5,427 nt of DNA from an uncultured Eubacteriales bacterium (GCA_902497185.1 CABVEG010000139.1:1-5427), one strand, 5' to 3'; numbered from the stretch's first letter, positions 1 through 4,874 are shown. Numbers and translations are program-made. The notes: generated from the letters alone by a model not told the origin.

Positions 1-1
1 T

Positions 2-388
2 GTTAGTGACGAGCTTGGTTGGACTGCTCAGGGCGTAGAAATTATAAGGCGTGAGGAAGAAAACAATTTAAAAAAAAGCATTGAACGTTTAAGGGCTATT
101 TGTGAGGAATATAAGGTAGAGCGGATTATTCTTGGCAATCCTAAAAATATGAACAATACATCAGGCGACAGAGTGGAGAAAACTGTTGCTTTTAAAAAGC
201 GTATTAAAAAGGAGCTTAAGCTCCCTGTTAAAATGTGGGATGAAAGATTGTCTACCGTTGCGGCTGAAAGAAGTTTGCTTGAGGCTGATTTATCAAGGGA
301 AAAAAGAAAACAGGTTATTGACAAAATGGCGGCTGTATTTATTTTGCAGGGCTATCTTGATTCAATAGCAAATAAAGCTGAGGAGTAA
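2..388 (+). CDS. ruvX: RuvX/YqgF Holliday junction resolvase-like nuclease, 5' end cut by window
   Basis: This is the C-terminal 128 residues of an RNase H-fold protein of the YqgF/RuvX family, a putative Holliday junction resolvase that in E. coli also acts in 16S rRNA 5' maturation. Reading from position 2 gives VSDELG, the end of the first family motif, so only about 10-20 residues, including the first catalytic Asp (GLDxG), lie outside the window. Visible hallmarks are LGNPKNM with NNTSGDRVE (residues 44-59), WDERLSTVAAER (79-90, with the acidic D80/E81 pair) and RKQVIDKMAAVFILQGYL (102-119, with D107 as the likely last catalytic acid). Full-length relatives are about 138 residues, which fits a complete gene truncated only by the window edge. 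The ATG at 149 is an internal Met within the conserved core, not the start. The stop lies 3 nt before the DUF1292 gene, so the two are co-transcribed. In Firmicutes this pair usually follows alaS and ireB. Confidence 0.95.
   Translation, partial: VSDELGWTAQGVEIIRREEENNLKKSIERLRAICEEYKVERIILGNPKNMNNTSGDRVEKTVAFKKRIKKELKLPVKMWDERLSTVAAERSLLEADLSREKRKQVIDKMAAVFILQGYLDSIANKAEE
381..385 (+). promoter_or_regulatory. Shine-Dalgarno site of the DUF1292 gene
   Basis: AGGAG lies 6 nt before the ATG at 392 and is made from the last two Glu codons of ruvX (GAG GAG TAA). Translation of the two genes is therefore probably coupled. Confidence 0.8.
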
Positions 389-391
389 AGA

Positions 392-715
392 ATGAGTGAC
401 GATAAGTTAAATATTGATGATTTGAATTTATTCGGGGACCAGGAGGAAACTTATGAGGTTGTTTCCATGGTTGATGATGAAGGTAAGGAAACTGAATTTT
501 TTGTAATGGACGGTATCGACGTTGGCAAAAGCAGATACCTTCTTTTAGTCAGAACAGAGGATTTTGATAAGGATGAGCCGGAGGCTTTTATTTTTAAAGA
601 AATCAGCGTTAATGATGATGAGTGTACCTATGAGCCTGTAGAGGACGAAAAGGAGTATAACAGGGTTTTACTTCTGCTCCAGGACGAGGACTCTGAATAT
701 GAAATGAAATTTTAA
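392..715 (+). CDS. DUF1292 family protein (YrzB-like)
   Basis: This 107-residue, strongly acidic protein belongs to the DUF1292 family, known in Bacillus as YrzB, which has no established function. Family features visible are the opening acidic stretch (residues 3-20), the segment EETYEVVSMVDDEGKETEFFVMDGIDVGKSRYL around residues 18-50 in which the beta-strand pattern EVVxMVDDEGxExEF is characteristic, the YLLLV strand (49-53), the acidic EAFIFKE strand (64-70) and a C-terminal acidic tail. The protein is probably soluble and cytoplasmic, with no signal peptide or membrane segment. It follows ruvX by 3 nt and is closed by a hairpin downstream, so it is the last gene of that operon. Family membership is secure by pattern and by neighbourhood (ruvX, then DUF1292, is a conserved Firmicutes order). 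I infer no molecular role. Confidence 0.9.
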   Translation: MSDDKLNIDDLNLFGDQEETYEVVSMVDDEGKETEFFVMDGIDVGKSRYLLLVRTEDFDKDEPEAFIFKEISVNDDECTYEPVEDEKEYNRVLLLLQDEDSEYEMKF

Positions 716-755
716 GTTAAATAAAAGGGGTATTTGGGGTAATTATAGTTATTTT

Positions 756-787
756 TAACAAGGTCTTAAATGACCTTGTTATTGTTG
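756..787 (+). terminator. Probable intrinsic terminator of the ruvX-DUF1292 operon
   Basis: A perfect 10-bp stem (TAACAAGGTC at 756-765 with GACCTTGTTA at 772-781) encloses a 6-nt loop, TTAAAT. The tract after it, TTGTTGT, is only partly U-rich, so termination may be leaky. The site follows the DUF1292 stop by 40 nt and immediately precedes the likely RNase J promoter. Confidence 0.7.
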
Positions 788-809
788 TGCAAAAAAATAT
801 TGTTATATA
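782..809 (+). promoter_or_regulatory. Possible sigma-A promoter of the RNase J gene
   Basis: TTGTTG (782-787) and TATATA (804-809) are separated by 16 nt, and the -10 is preceded by TG plus one base (801-803), giving an extended -10. The match is moderate and the region is AT-rich, so the exact boxes are uncertain. Its position between the upstream hairpin and the Shine-Dalgarno site is what one expects. The -35 would lie in the tail of the upstream terminator. Confidence 0.4.
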
Positions 810-825
810 AATTAAATAAATTTAC

Positions 826-832
826 GGAGGTG
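826..832 (+). promoter_or_regulatory. Strong Shine-Dalgarno site that sets the TTG start of RNase J
   Basis: GGAGGTG is a 7-nt match to the anti-Shine-Dalgarno sequence and lies 7 nt before the TTG at 840. No ATG or GTG in frame is near it, and the next in-frame Met is residue 26. This supports the TTG start. Confidence 0.85.
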
Positions 833-839
833 GAGTTTT

Positions 840-2639
840 TTGTATACTAGAAAATTCAGAAACAATACAAAGCGTTCTTCTGATAATCTGGAAGCAATAA
901 TTGCTGAGAAGAAAATGGAAAAAAAGCCCGCAGAAAAAAAAGCCGCACCTAAAAAGCCGCAGTCTAAGACTGCTTCTAAGCTGAAGGTTATTCCATTAGG
1001 CGGTCTGCATGAGGTAGGTAAGAACATTACGGCATTTGAATATGAGGACGAAATTTTAATTGTGGACTGTGGTGTTGCCTTTCCTGAAGATGATATGCTT
1101 GGTATTGATTTAGTAATACCTGATTTTTCTTATCTTGTAAAAAATAGGGAAAAGGTACTTGGTGTTGTTATTACTCACGGACACGAGGACCATATAGGTT
1201 CATTGCCTTACTTTTTAAAGGAGCTTAATGTGCCTATTTATGGTACTAAGCTTACTATTGGTCTTGTGGAAACTAAGCTTAGGGAACATAATATTTTGAA
1301 CAGTGTTGTAAGAAATAATGTAAATGCCGGCGAAACCATTAAGCTTGGCAAAAACTTTAAGGTGGAATTTATACGTTCAACCCACTCTATTGCAGATAGT
1401 GTTGCCCTTGCTATTACTACTCCTGTCGGTGTAGTTGTTCATACAGGTGACTTTAAAATAGACTTTACACCAATTCAGGGAAATATGATAGACTTGCCAC
1501 GATTTGCAGAGCTTGGCAAAAAGGGTGTACTTCTCCTTATGTGTGAAAGTACAAATGTTGAAAGACCGGGATATACTATGAGTGAGCGCTCAGTAGGCGG
1601 TATTATTGACAGAATTTTTAGTGAGAGTGATGGTCAGCGTATAATGGTAGCTACATTCTCTTCAAATATTGACAGAATACAGCAGATTGTTAATTCAGCT
1701 GTTTCCCACAAGAGAAAGGTTGCTTTTATAGGCAGAAGTATGACTAATGTAGTTAAGACAGCAAGCGAACTTGGCTATCTTGATATACCTAAGACTACTC
1801 TTATAGATATTCAAGAAGTTAAGAATTACACAGACGGTCAGCTTGTTATTATAATGACAGGCTCTCAGGGTGAAACTATGGCGGCTCTTTCCAGAATTGC
1901 TTTAGGTGAGCACAGACAGGTTGAGGTTAAGCCTACAGATAAGATTATTATTTCGGCATCACCAATTCCTGGTAATGAAAAGAATATTTATAAGGTAATA
2001 AATGAGCTTATTAAAAAGGGTGCAGATGTTATTTATGACGGTCTTATGGACGTCCACGTGTCAGGTCATGCAAGGCAGGAGGAAATAAAGATTATGCACT
2101 CTCTTGTAAAGCCAAAGTATCTTATGCCTATTCATGGTGAGTATAAAATGCTTCAGTGTCACAAAAAACTTGCCTGTGAGCTTGGTATGGACAAGAATAA
2201 TGTATTTATTATGGCAAACGGTGATATGCTTGAACTTACTAAAAACAGTGCAAAGCATATGGTAAATGCTGTTCCCAGCGGTCAGATATTTGTTGACGGC
2301 TTAGGCGTAGGCGATGTAGGCAACATTGTTTTAAGAGACAGACGCCATCTTTCACAGGATGGACTTATGATTGTTGTTGTTGCTATGGATAAGTATTCCG
2401 GTGAAATTTTAAGCGGACCTGACATTATTTCAAGAGGCTTTGTTTATGTTAGGGAAAGCGAGGAACTTATGGAGGAGGCTAAGGCTGTTGTAAATGATGC
2501 CCTCGATAAGTGCGAAAAGAGGAATATTAATGAGTGGGCTTATATTAAGACCCTTATTAAGGATACTTTGAGAGATTATTTGTGGCAGAAAACTAAGAGA
2601 AGTCCTATGATTTTGCCTATTGTTATGGATATTGAGTAG
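840..2639 (+). CDS. rnj: Ribonuclease J (metallo-beta-lactamase/beta-CASP RNase)
   Basis: This 599-residue protein is RNase J, the 5'-to-3' exo- and endoribonuclease that drives mRNA decay and RNA processing in Firmicutes. Residues 1-46 are a basic, low-complexity extension rich in Lys, Ala and Pro. The core starts at KVIPLGGLHEVGKN (49-62). Zinc-binding motifs are complete: HGHEDH (H113, H115, D117, H118), THSIADS (H182), HTGDF (D204) and the late PIHGEY (H432). The beta-CASP domain lies roughly at 250-400, with CESTN (235-239), TGSQGE (340-345), SASPIPGNE (372-380) and HVSGHARQEE (406-415), the last forming part of the phosphate-binding pocket in known structures. The C-terminal domain (about 505-599) ends in RSPMILPIVMDIE. 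B. subtilis RNase J1 is 555 residues, so the excess is essentially the N-terminal extension. The start is TTG, chosen for its strong Shine-Dalgarno site at 826-832. The gene appears monocistronic, with a hairpin upstream and a strong terminator 6 nt after the stop. Confidence 0.97.
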   Translation: MYTRKFRNNTKRSSDNLEAIIAEKKMEKKPAEKKAAPKKPQSKTASKLKVIPLGGLHEVGKNITAFEYEDEILIVDCGVAFPEDDMLGIDLVIPDFSYLVKNREKVLGVVITHGHEDHIGSLPYFLKELNVPIYGTKLTIGLVETKLREHNILNSVVRNNVNAGETIKLGKNFKVEFIRSTHSIADSVALAITTPVGVVVHTGDFKIDFTPIQGNMIDLPRFAELGKKGVLLLMCESTNVERPGYTMSERSVGGIIDRIFSESDGQRIMVATFSSNIDRIQQIVNSAVSHKRKVAFIGRSMTNVVKTASELGYLDIPKTTLIDIQEVKNYTDGQLVIIMTGSQGETMAALSRIALGEHRQVEVKPTDKIIISASPIPGNEKNIYKVINELIKKGADVIYDGLMDVHVSGHARQEEIKIMHSLVKPKYLMPIHGEYKMLQCHKKLACELGMDKNNVFIMANGDMLELTKNSAKHMVNAVPSGQIFVDGLGVGDVGNIVLRDRRHLSQDGLMIVVVAMDKYSGEILSGPDIISRGFVYVRESEELMEEAKAVVNDALDKCEKRNINEWAYIKTLIKDTLRDYLWQKTKRSPMILPIVMDIE

Positions 2640-2645
2640 GATTGG

Positions 2646-2672
2646 AGGGCGGTGCTTGCACCGCTCTTTTTT
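2646..2672 (+). terminator. Strong intrinsic terminator of the RNase J gene
   Basis: A stem of about 9 bp (2646-2654 with 2659-2667, GCGGTG pairing CACCGC plus one G-U pair and two outer pairs) carries a CTTG tetraloop and runs straight into a T-tract (2667-2672). It begins 6 nt after the RNase J stop, a textbook rho-independent terminator. Confidence 0.93.
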
Positions 2673-2695
2673 AAAATATTTGATATTATTTTAAA
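2670..2695. repeat. Inverted repeat centred on the -35 box, candidate operator
   Basis: TTTAAAATA (2670-2678) and TATTTTAAA (2687-2695) are perfect 9-nt inverted arms around an 8-nt centre containing nearly all of the -35 TTGATA. A repressor binding here would block the cassette promoter. The arms are pure A/T in an AT-rich spacer, and the left arm overlaps the T-tract of the RNase J terminator, so chance is a serious alternative. Confidence 0.4.
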
Positions 2696-2708
2696 TTTGT
2701 GATAGAAT
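2680..2708 (+). promoter_or_regulatory. Strong sigma-A promoter of the DUF4258/zinc-finger cassette
   Basis: TTGATA (2680-2685), a 17-nt spacer and TAGAAT (2703-2708), with TG plus one base (2700-2702) giving an extended -10, are close to the sigma-A consensus. Transcription would start near 2715, about 25 nt before the ATG at 2739. The -35 box sits in the middle of an inverted repeat (2670-2695), described separately. Confidence 0.75.
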
Positions 2709-2724
2709 TAATATAGTGAATGTC

Positions 2725-2730
2725 TGAGGG
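2725..2730 (+). promoter_or_regulatory. Shine-Dalgarno site that decides the DUF4258 start
   Basis: TGAGGG lies 8 nt before the ATG at 2739 but only 2 nt before the in-frame TTG at 2733, so the ATG is the better start. Confidence 0.65.
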
Positions 2731-2738
2731 TTTTGGAA

Positions 2739-3044
2739 ATGAATTTGGATACAATAAAAACATTGTGTGAAAACAATCTCATTTATATGACAGAACATGT
2801 CATATTAAGGTGCAGGCAAAGAAATATTAAACAGATTGATATTAAAAATTGCATTATTAGTGGTGAAATAATTGAAGATTATCCTGAAGATTATCCATTT
2901 CCGAGTTGTCTTATATTAGGATTTATCAGTGGTAGTAAACCTTTGCATATTGTTGTTGCCTGTGATGGTGAATATGTTAGGGTTGTAACTGCTTATTACC
3001 CTGATGACGATAAATGGGAGAAGGATTTTAAAATAAGGAGGTAG
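2739..3044 (+). CDS. DUF4258 family protein, putative toxin-like partner
   Basis: This 101-residue protein matches the DUF4258 family from end to end. The family pattern is visible as YMTEHVILRCRQRNI (residues 16-30, with conserved H20, R24 and R28), an IISGEIIEDYP segment (39-49), PFPSCLILGF (53-62), PLHIVVA (68-74) and the closing YYPDDDKWEKDFKIRR (86-101). DUF4258 proteins are small, often sit directly upstream of YgiT/MqsA-type zinc-finger genes, and are commonly regarded as RelE/BrnT-like toxin candidates. That role is inferred from context, and I know of no firm demonstration for this subgroup. The ATG at 2739 is preferred over the in-frame TTG at 2733 by Shine-Dalgarno spacing. The gene has its own promoter, and its last two Arg codons form the Shine-Dalgarno sequence of the next gene, implying coupled translation. 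Leu codons are mainly TTG/TTA, unlike the CTT-rich RNase J gene upstream, which may hint at separate ancestry, though the sample is very small. Confidence 0.88.
   Translation: MNLDTIKTLCENNLIYMTEHVILRCRQRNIKQIDIKNCIISGEIIEDYPEDYPFPSCLILGFISGSKPLHIVVACDGEYVRVVTAYYPDDDKWEKDFKIRR
2785..2805. repeat. Perfect 8-bp dyad inside the 5' end of the DUF4258 gene
   Basis: ATATGACA (2785-2792) and TGTCATAT (2798-2805) are perfect inverted arms around GAACA. As RNA this is a compact hairpin about 46 nt into the coding region, and as DNA it is a symmetrical 21-bp site. It encodes residues 16-22, around conserved H20. Confidence 0.6.
2874..2897 (+). repeat. 12-bp tandem repeat in the DUF4258 gene (EDYP-EDYP)
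   Basis: GAAGATTATCCT (2874-2885) is followed directly by GAAGATTATCCA (2886-2897), identical at 11 of 12 positions and in frame, coding for Glu-Asp-Tyr-Pro twice (residues 46-53). Many relatives have a similar acidic, proline-containing stretch of the same length here, so this need not be an insertion. Confidence 0.85.
3035..3042 (+). promoter_or_regulatory. Shine-Dalgarno site of the zinc-finger gene, overlapping the DUF4258 stop
   Basis: AAGGAGGT is a near-full match to the anti-Shine-Dalgarno sequence, 8 nt before the ATG at 3051. It is built from the final Arg-Arg codons (AGG AGG) and the first base of the TAG stop of the DUF4258 gene. It is the strongest ribosome binding site in the window along with that of RNase J, consistent with the second gene product being made in excess of the first. 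Confidence 0.9.
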
Positions 3045-3050
3045 TATAAA

Positions 3051-3284
3051 ATGAAGTGTATGAGCTGTAAAAATAATGAAATGGTTGACAGCACAACAAC
3101 CTATTTTGCTGAACTTAAAAATTGTATGATTATTGTTAAAAATGTTCCATGCAAAAAGTGTAGCCAGTGCGGAGAAGTGCTTTATTCGATGGAGGTTGCT
3201 GAACAGCTTGAAAAAATTATGAAATCGACTGAGGCTCTTGCAAGTGAACTGACCATTGTTGATTACAGGAATAATGTGGCATAA
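3051..3284 (+). CDS. YgiT/MqsA-type zinc-finger protein, putative antitoxin without HTH
   Basis: This 77-residue protein has the YgiT-type zinc-finger domain found at the N-terminus of MqsA antitoxins. The knuckles are MKCMSC (C3, C6) and KKCSQCGEV (C37, C40), the latter followed by the family-typical GEVLYSMEVAEQLEKI (41-56). C34 and C25 are further cysteines, and C34 makes an overlapping CxxCxxC run. After a helical stretch (about 47-65) the chain ends in ELTIVDYRNNVA, typical of the short stand-alone class. MqsA itself is about 131 residues with a C-terminal helix-turn-helix DNA-binding domain, which is absent here without any sign of a frameshift, since relatives of this short class end similarly. 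It follows the DUF4258 gene by 6 nt with a very strong Shine-Dalgarno site, so the two form one operon. Role as antitoxin to the DUF4258 protein is inferred from gene order and family resemblance. It may instead be a metal-binding accessory protein. Confidence 0.88.
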   Translation: MKCMSCKNNEMVDSTTTYFAELKNCMIIVKNVPCKKCSQCGEVLYSMEVAEQLEKIMKSTEALASELTIVDYRNNVA

Positions 3285-3291
3285 TTGGTGA

Positions 3292-3318
3292 TTGTTTTGT
3301 GGGTTTATATGGTATAGA
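3292..3318 (+). promoter_or_regulatory. Possible promoter of the MATE transporter leader
   Basis: TATAGA (3313-3318) preceded by TGG (3310-3312) makes a fair extended -10. The best -35 is TTGTTT (3292-3297) at a short 15-nt spacing. If real, it gives a leader of about 115 nt containing the hairpin at 3388-3423. Other weak pairs exist nearer the gene, for example TTGCGA (3354) with TATTAT (3379), so the assignment is tentative. Confidence 0.35.
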
Positions 3319-3387
3319 AGGGATTTAAAATTACTGTTGAAGAAATGTATGTGTTGCGATGTAGGGAATTTAATTGAATATTATTTC

Positions 3388-3423
3388 ATAAGCGGTTAGT
3401 GTATTACTAATTGCTTATTTTTT
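3388..3423 (+). terminator. Intrinsic terminator immediately upstream of the MATE gene
   Basis: Arms 3388-3400 and 3406-3418 pair over 13 positions with two G-U pairs (inner part GGTTAGT with ACTAATT, outer AAGC with GCTT), enclosing a GTATT loop. A six-T run follows (3418-3423). It lies 103 nt after the zinc-finger gene stop but ends only 5 nt before the MATE Shine-Dalgarno site. It can be the cassette terminator, a leader attenuator of the MATE gene, or both. Confidence 0.82.
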
Positions 3424-3428
3424 GTTAT

Positions 3429-3434
3429 GGAGGT
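3429..3434 (+). promoter_or_regulatory. Shine-Dalgarno site that decides the MATE start
   Basis: GGAGGT lies 4 nt before the ATG at 3439. The in-frame ATG at 3427 overlaps this element and has only a T-rich tract upstream, so 3439 is the start. Confidence 0.85.
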
Positions 3435-3438
3435 AAAT

Positions 3439-4803
3439 ATGTCAAAGCAAATGACCAATGATGAAAAATTAAAATGGATGACAGAAACACCTGTTGAAAA
3501 ACTGGTGTGCAGGTTGGCTGTACCTACAATTATAAGTATGCTTGTATCATCTTTTTACAATATGGCGGATACTTTTTTCTTGGGAAGAAGTAAAGACAGT
3601 GTTATTGCAACCGGTGCCGTAGGTGTTGTTTTCTCTCTTATGGCTATTATTCAGGCTATTGGCTTTTTCTTTGGTCACGGCTGTAGTAATTACATATCCA
3701 GAAAGCTAGGCAGCAAGGAAATGGAGCTTGCCGAAAAAATGGCAAGTGTAGGATTTTTTACAGCTGTTATTGTAGGCTTTGCTCTTATGGTGGTGGGACT
3801 TTTGTTTCTTGAGCCTTTAGCTTGGGCTTTAGGCTCAACAGAGTTGATTTTGCCAAAGGCAATGGAGTATATGCGCCTTATATTAATAGGCTCACCTTAT
3901 ATGGTAGGTGCTCTTGTTCTTAACAATCAGCTTAGATTTCAAGGCTCAGCTTTTTTTGCTATGATTGGTATTACAAGCGGTGCTGTTCTTAACATTGTGC
4001 TTGATCCCATACTTATATTTAAGCTAGAAATGGGTGTTACAGGTGCGGCACTGGCAACAATTATCAGTCAGTTTATAAGCTTTTTGCTGCTTTTATGGGG
4101 CATTGGCAGAAGCAGTGCCATAAAAATACGTTTTAGAAATTTTAAGCCGTCAATGTATTTCTACAGAGAAATTATAGCAGGAGGTACACCTTCTCTTTGC
4201 AGGCAGGGAATAGCAAGTGTTGCCACCATATGCCTTAATTTTGCTGCTAAGCCTTATGGTGAAATTGCTATTGCAGCCATGGCAGTTGTGTCAAAAATTG
4301 CTATGTTTGCAAACTCAACAATTATTGGCTTTGGACAGGGCTTTCAGCCTGTATGCGGCTTTAATTACGGTGCAGGACTTAGGAAAAGAGTGCTTAAAGC
4401 GTTTTGGTTTTGTGTCAGGCTGTCATTTGTATTTCTTTTGGTTGTATCCGTGTTGGGAATAATTTTTGCGCCTCAGGTTGTCAATACATTTGGAAATGGT
4501 AAAGAAGTAGAAAAAATTGCATCTGCAGCATTAAGATACCAGTGTATTGTTTTCCCTTTAAATAGCTTTATTGTGCTTTCAAATATGCTTTTACAGACAA
4601 TAAGAAAGCCTGTTAGGGCAACAATACTTGCTATTTCAAGACAAGGGCTTATATTTATACCTCTTGTAGTTATTTTGCCGAAATTTATGGGTATTACAGG
4701 TATAGAAATGTGTCAGATGTTTTCTGATATACTTACATTTATGCTTGCTGTTATTTTACAGGTACCTGTTTTGATAAGTCTTAAAAATGAAGATGTGGCA
4801 TAA
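3439..4803 (+). CDS. MATE family multidrug/toxin efflux transporter
   Basis: This 454-residue polytopic membrane protein is a MATE (multidrug and toxic compound extrusion) transporter, an ion-coupled antiporter of the cytoplasmic membrane that exports cationic or aromatic compounds. About 12 hydrophobic segments are visible in two similar halves of six (about 22-220 and 242-448). Family marks are LAVPTIISMLVSSFYNMAD (26-44), FLGR (47-50), GHGCSNYISRKLG (79-91), LNNQLRFQG (161-169), GAVLNIVLDPILIF (181-194), GxTGAALAT (199-207) and, in the second half, GQGFQPVCGFNYGA (299-312), a signature of the MepA-like bacterial subgroup. Length is normal (about 440-460). The start at 3439 is chosen for the GGAGGT 4 nt upstream. 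The substrate cannot be read from sequence. Expression may be controlled by the terminator hairpin in its leader. No clear terminator follows, and the next promoter begins 2 nt after the stop, so some transcripts may continue into the AGCS gene. Confidence 0.95.
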   Translation: MSKQMTNDEKLKWMTETPVEKLVCRLAVPTIISMLVSSFYNMADTFFLGRSKDSVIATGAVGVVFSLMAIIQAIGFFFGHGCSNYISRKLGSKEMELAEKMASVGFFTAVIVGFALMVVGLLFLEPLAWALGSTELILPKAMEYMRLILIGSPYMVGALVLNNQLRFQGSAFFAMIGITSGAVLNIVLDPILIFKLEMGVTGAALATIISQFISFLLLLWGIGRSSAIKIRFRNFKPSMYFYREIIAGGTPSLCRQGIASVATICLNFAAKPYGEIAIAAMAVVSKIAMFANSTIIGFGQGFQPVCGFNYGAGLRKRVLKAFWFCVRLSFVFLLVVSVLGIIFAPQVVNTFGNGKEVEKIASAALRYQCIVFPLNSFIVLSNMLLQTIRKPVRATILAISRQGLIFIPLVVILPKFMGITGIEMCQMFSDILTFMLAVILQVPVLISLKNEDVA

Positions 4804-4805
4804 TG

Positions 4806-4834
4806 TTGACAAATATAGGCGTATGTGTTAAAAT
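4806..4834 (+). promoter_or_regulatory. Near-consensus sigma-A promoter of the AGCS symporter gene
   Basis: TTGACA (4806-4811), a 17-nt spacer and TAAAAT (4829-4834), with TG plus one base (4826-4828), match the sigma-A consensus at 11 of 12 box positions. Transcription would start near 4841, leaving a leader of about 40 nt. This is the best promoter in the window. Confidence 0.88.
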
Positions 4835-4861
4835 TCTGTCATATTTTTGCGTGAATTTTAA
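4828..4861. repeat. Inverted repeat spanning the -10 and start site of the AGCS promoter
   Basis: TTAAAATTC (4828-4836) and GAATTTTAA (4853-4861) are perfect 9-nt inverted arms 16 nt apart. The left arm covers the -10 box and the right arm lies about 15-20 nt after the expected start of transcription. This is a plausible repressor site, or a chance match in AT-rich DNA. Confidence 0.4.
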
Positions 4862-4869
4862 ATATATCT

Positions 4870-4874
4870 AGGAG
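4870..4874 (+). promoter_or_regulatory. Shine-Dalgarno site of the AGCS symporter gene
   Basis: AGGAG lies 7 nt before the ATG at 4882, normal spacing, and fixes the start of the truncated gene. Confidence 0.8.

Noticed and set aside
28..324. Open frame on the minus strand opposite ruvX
   Set aside because: It lies wholly within the strongly conserved ruvX coding region and shows no family pattern or ribosome site, so it is a shadow frame.
149..388. ATG at 149 as the start of ruvX
   Set aside because: The same frame is open back to position 2 and encodes the conserved upstream part of the family, so 149 is internal.
812..1027. Open frame on the minus strand at the RNase J start
   Set aside because: Its Phe/Ser-rich product is the complement of the Lys/Glu/Ala-rich extension of RNase J, and it would cross the RNase J promoter region.
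2733..2738. TTG at 2733 as the DUF4258 start
   Set aside because: It is only 2 nt from the Shine-Dalgarno core, whereas the ATG at 2739 has good spacing.
3325..3423. Known riboswitch or T-box in the MATE leader
   Set aside because: I see no T-box consensus and no core motif of the riboswitch classes I can recognise by eye. A covariance-model search would be decisive.
3427..3438. ATG at 3427 as the MATE start
   Set aside because: It overlaps the GGAGGT element and has no ribosome site of its own.
4217..4462. Open frame in another phase inside the MATE gene
   Set aside because: It is fully contained in the MATE coding region and has a Leu-rich out-of-frame composition.
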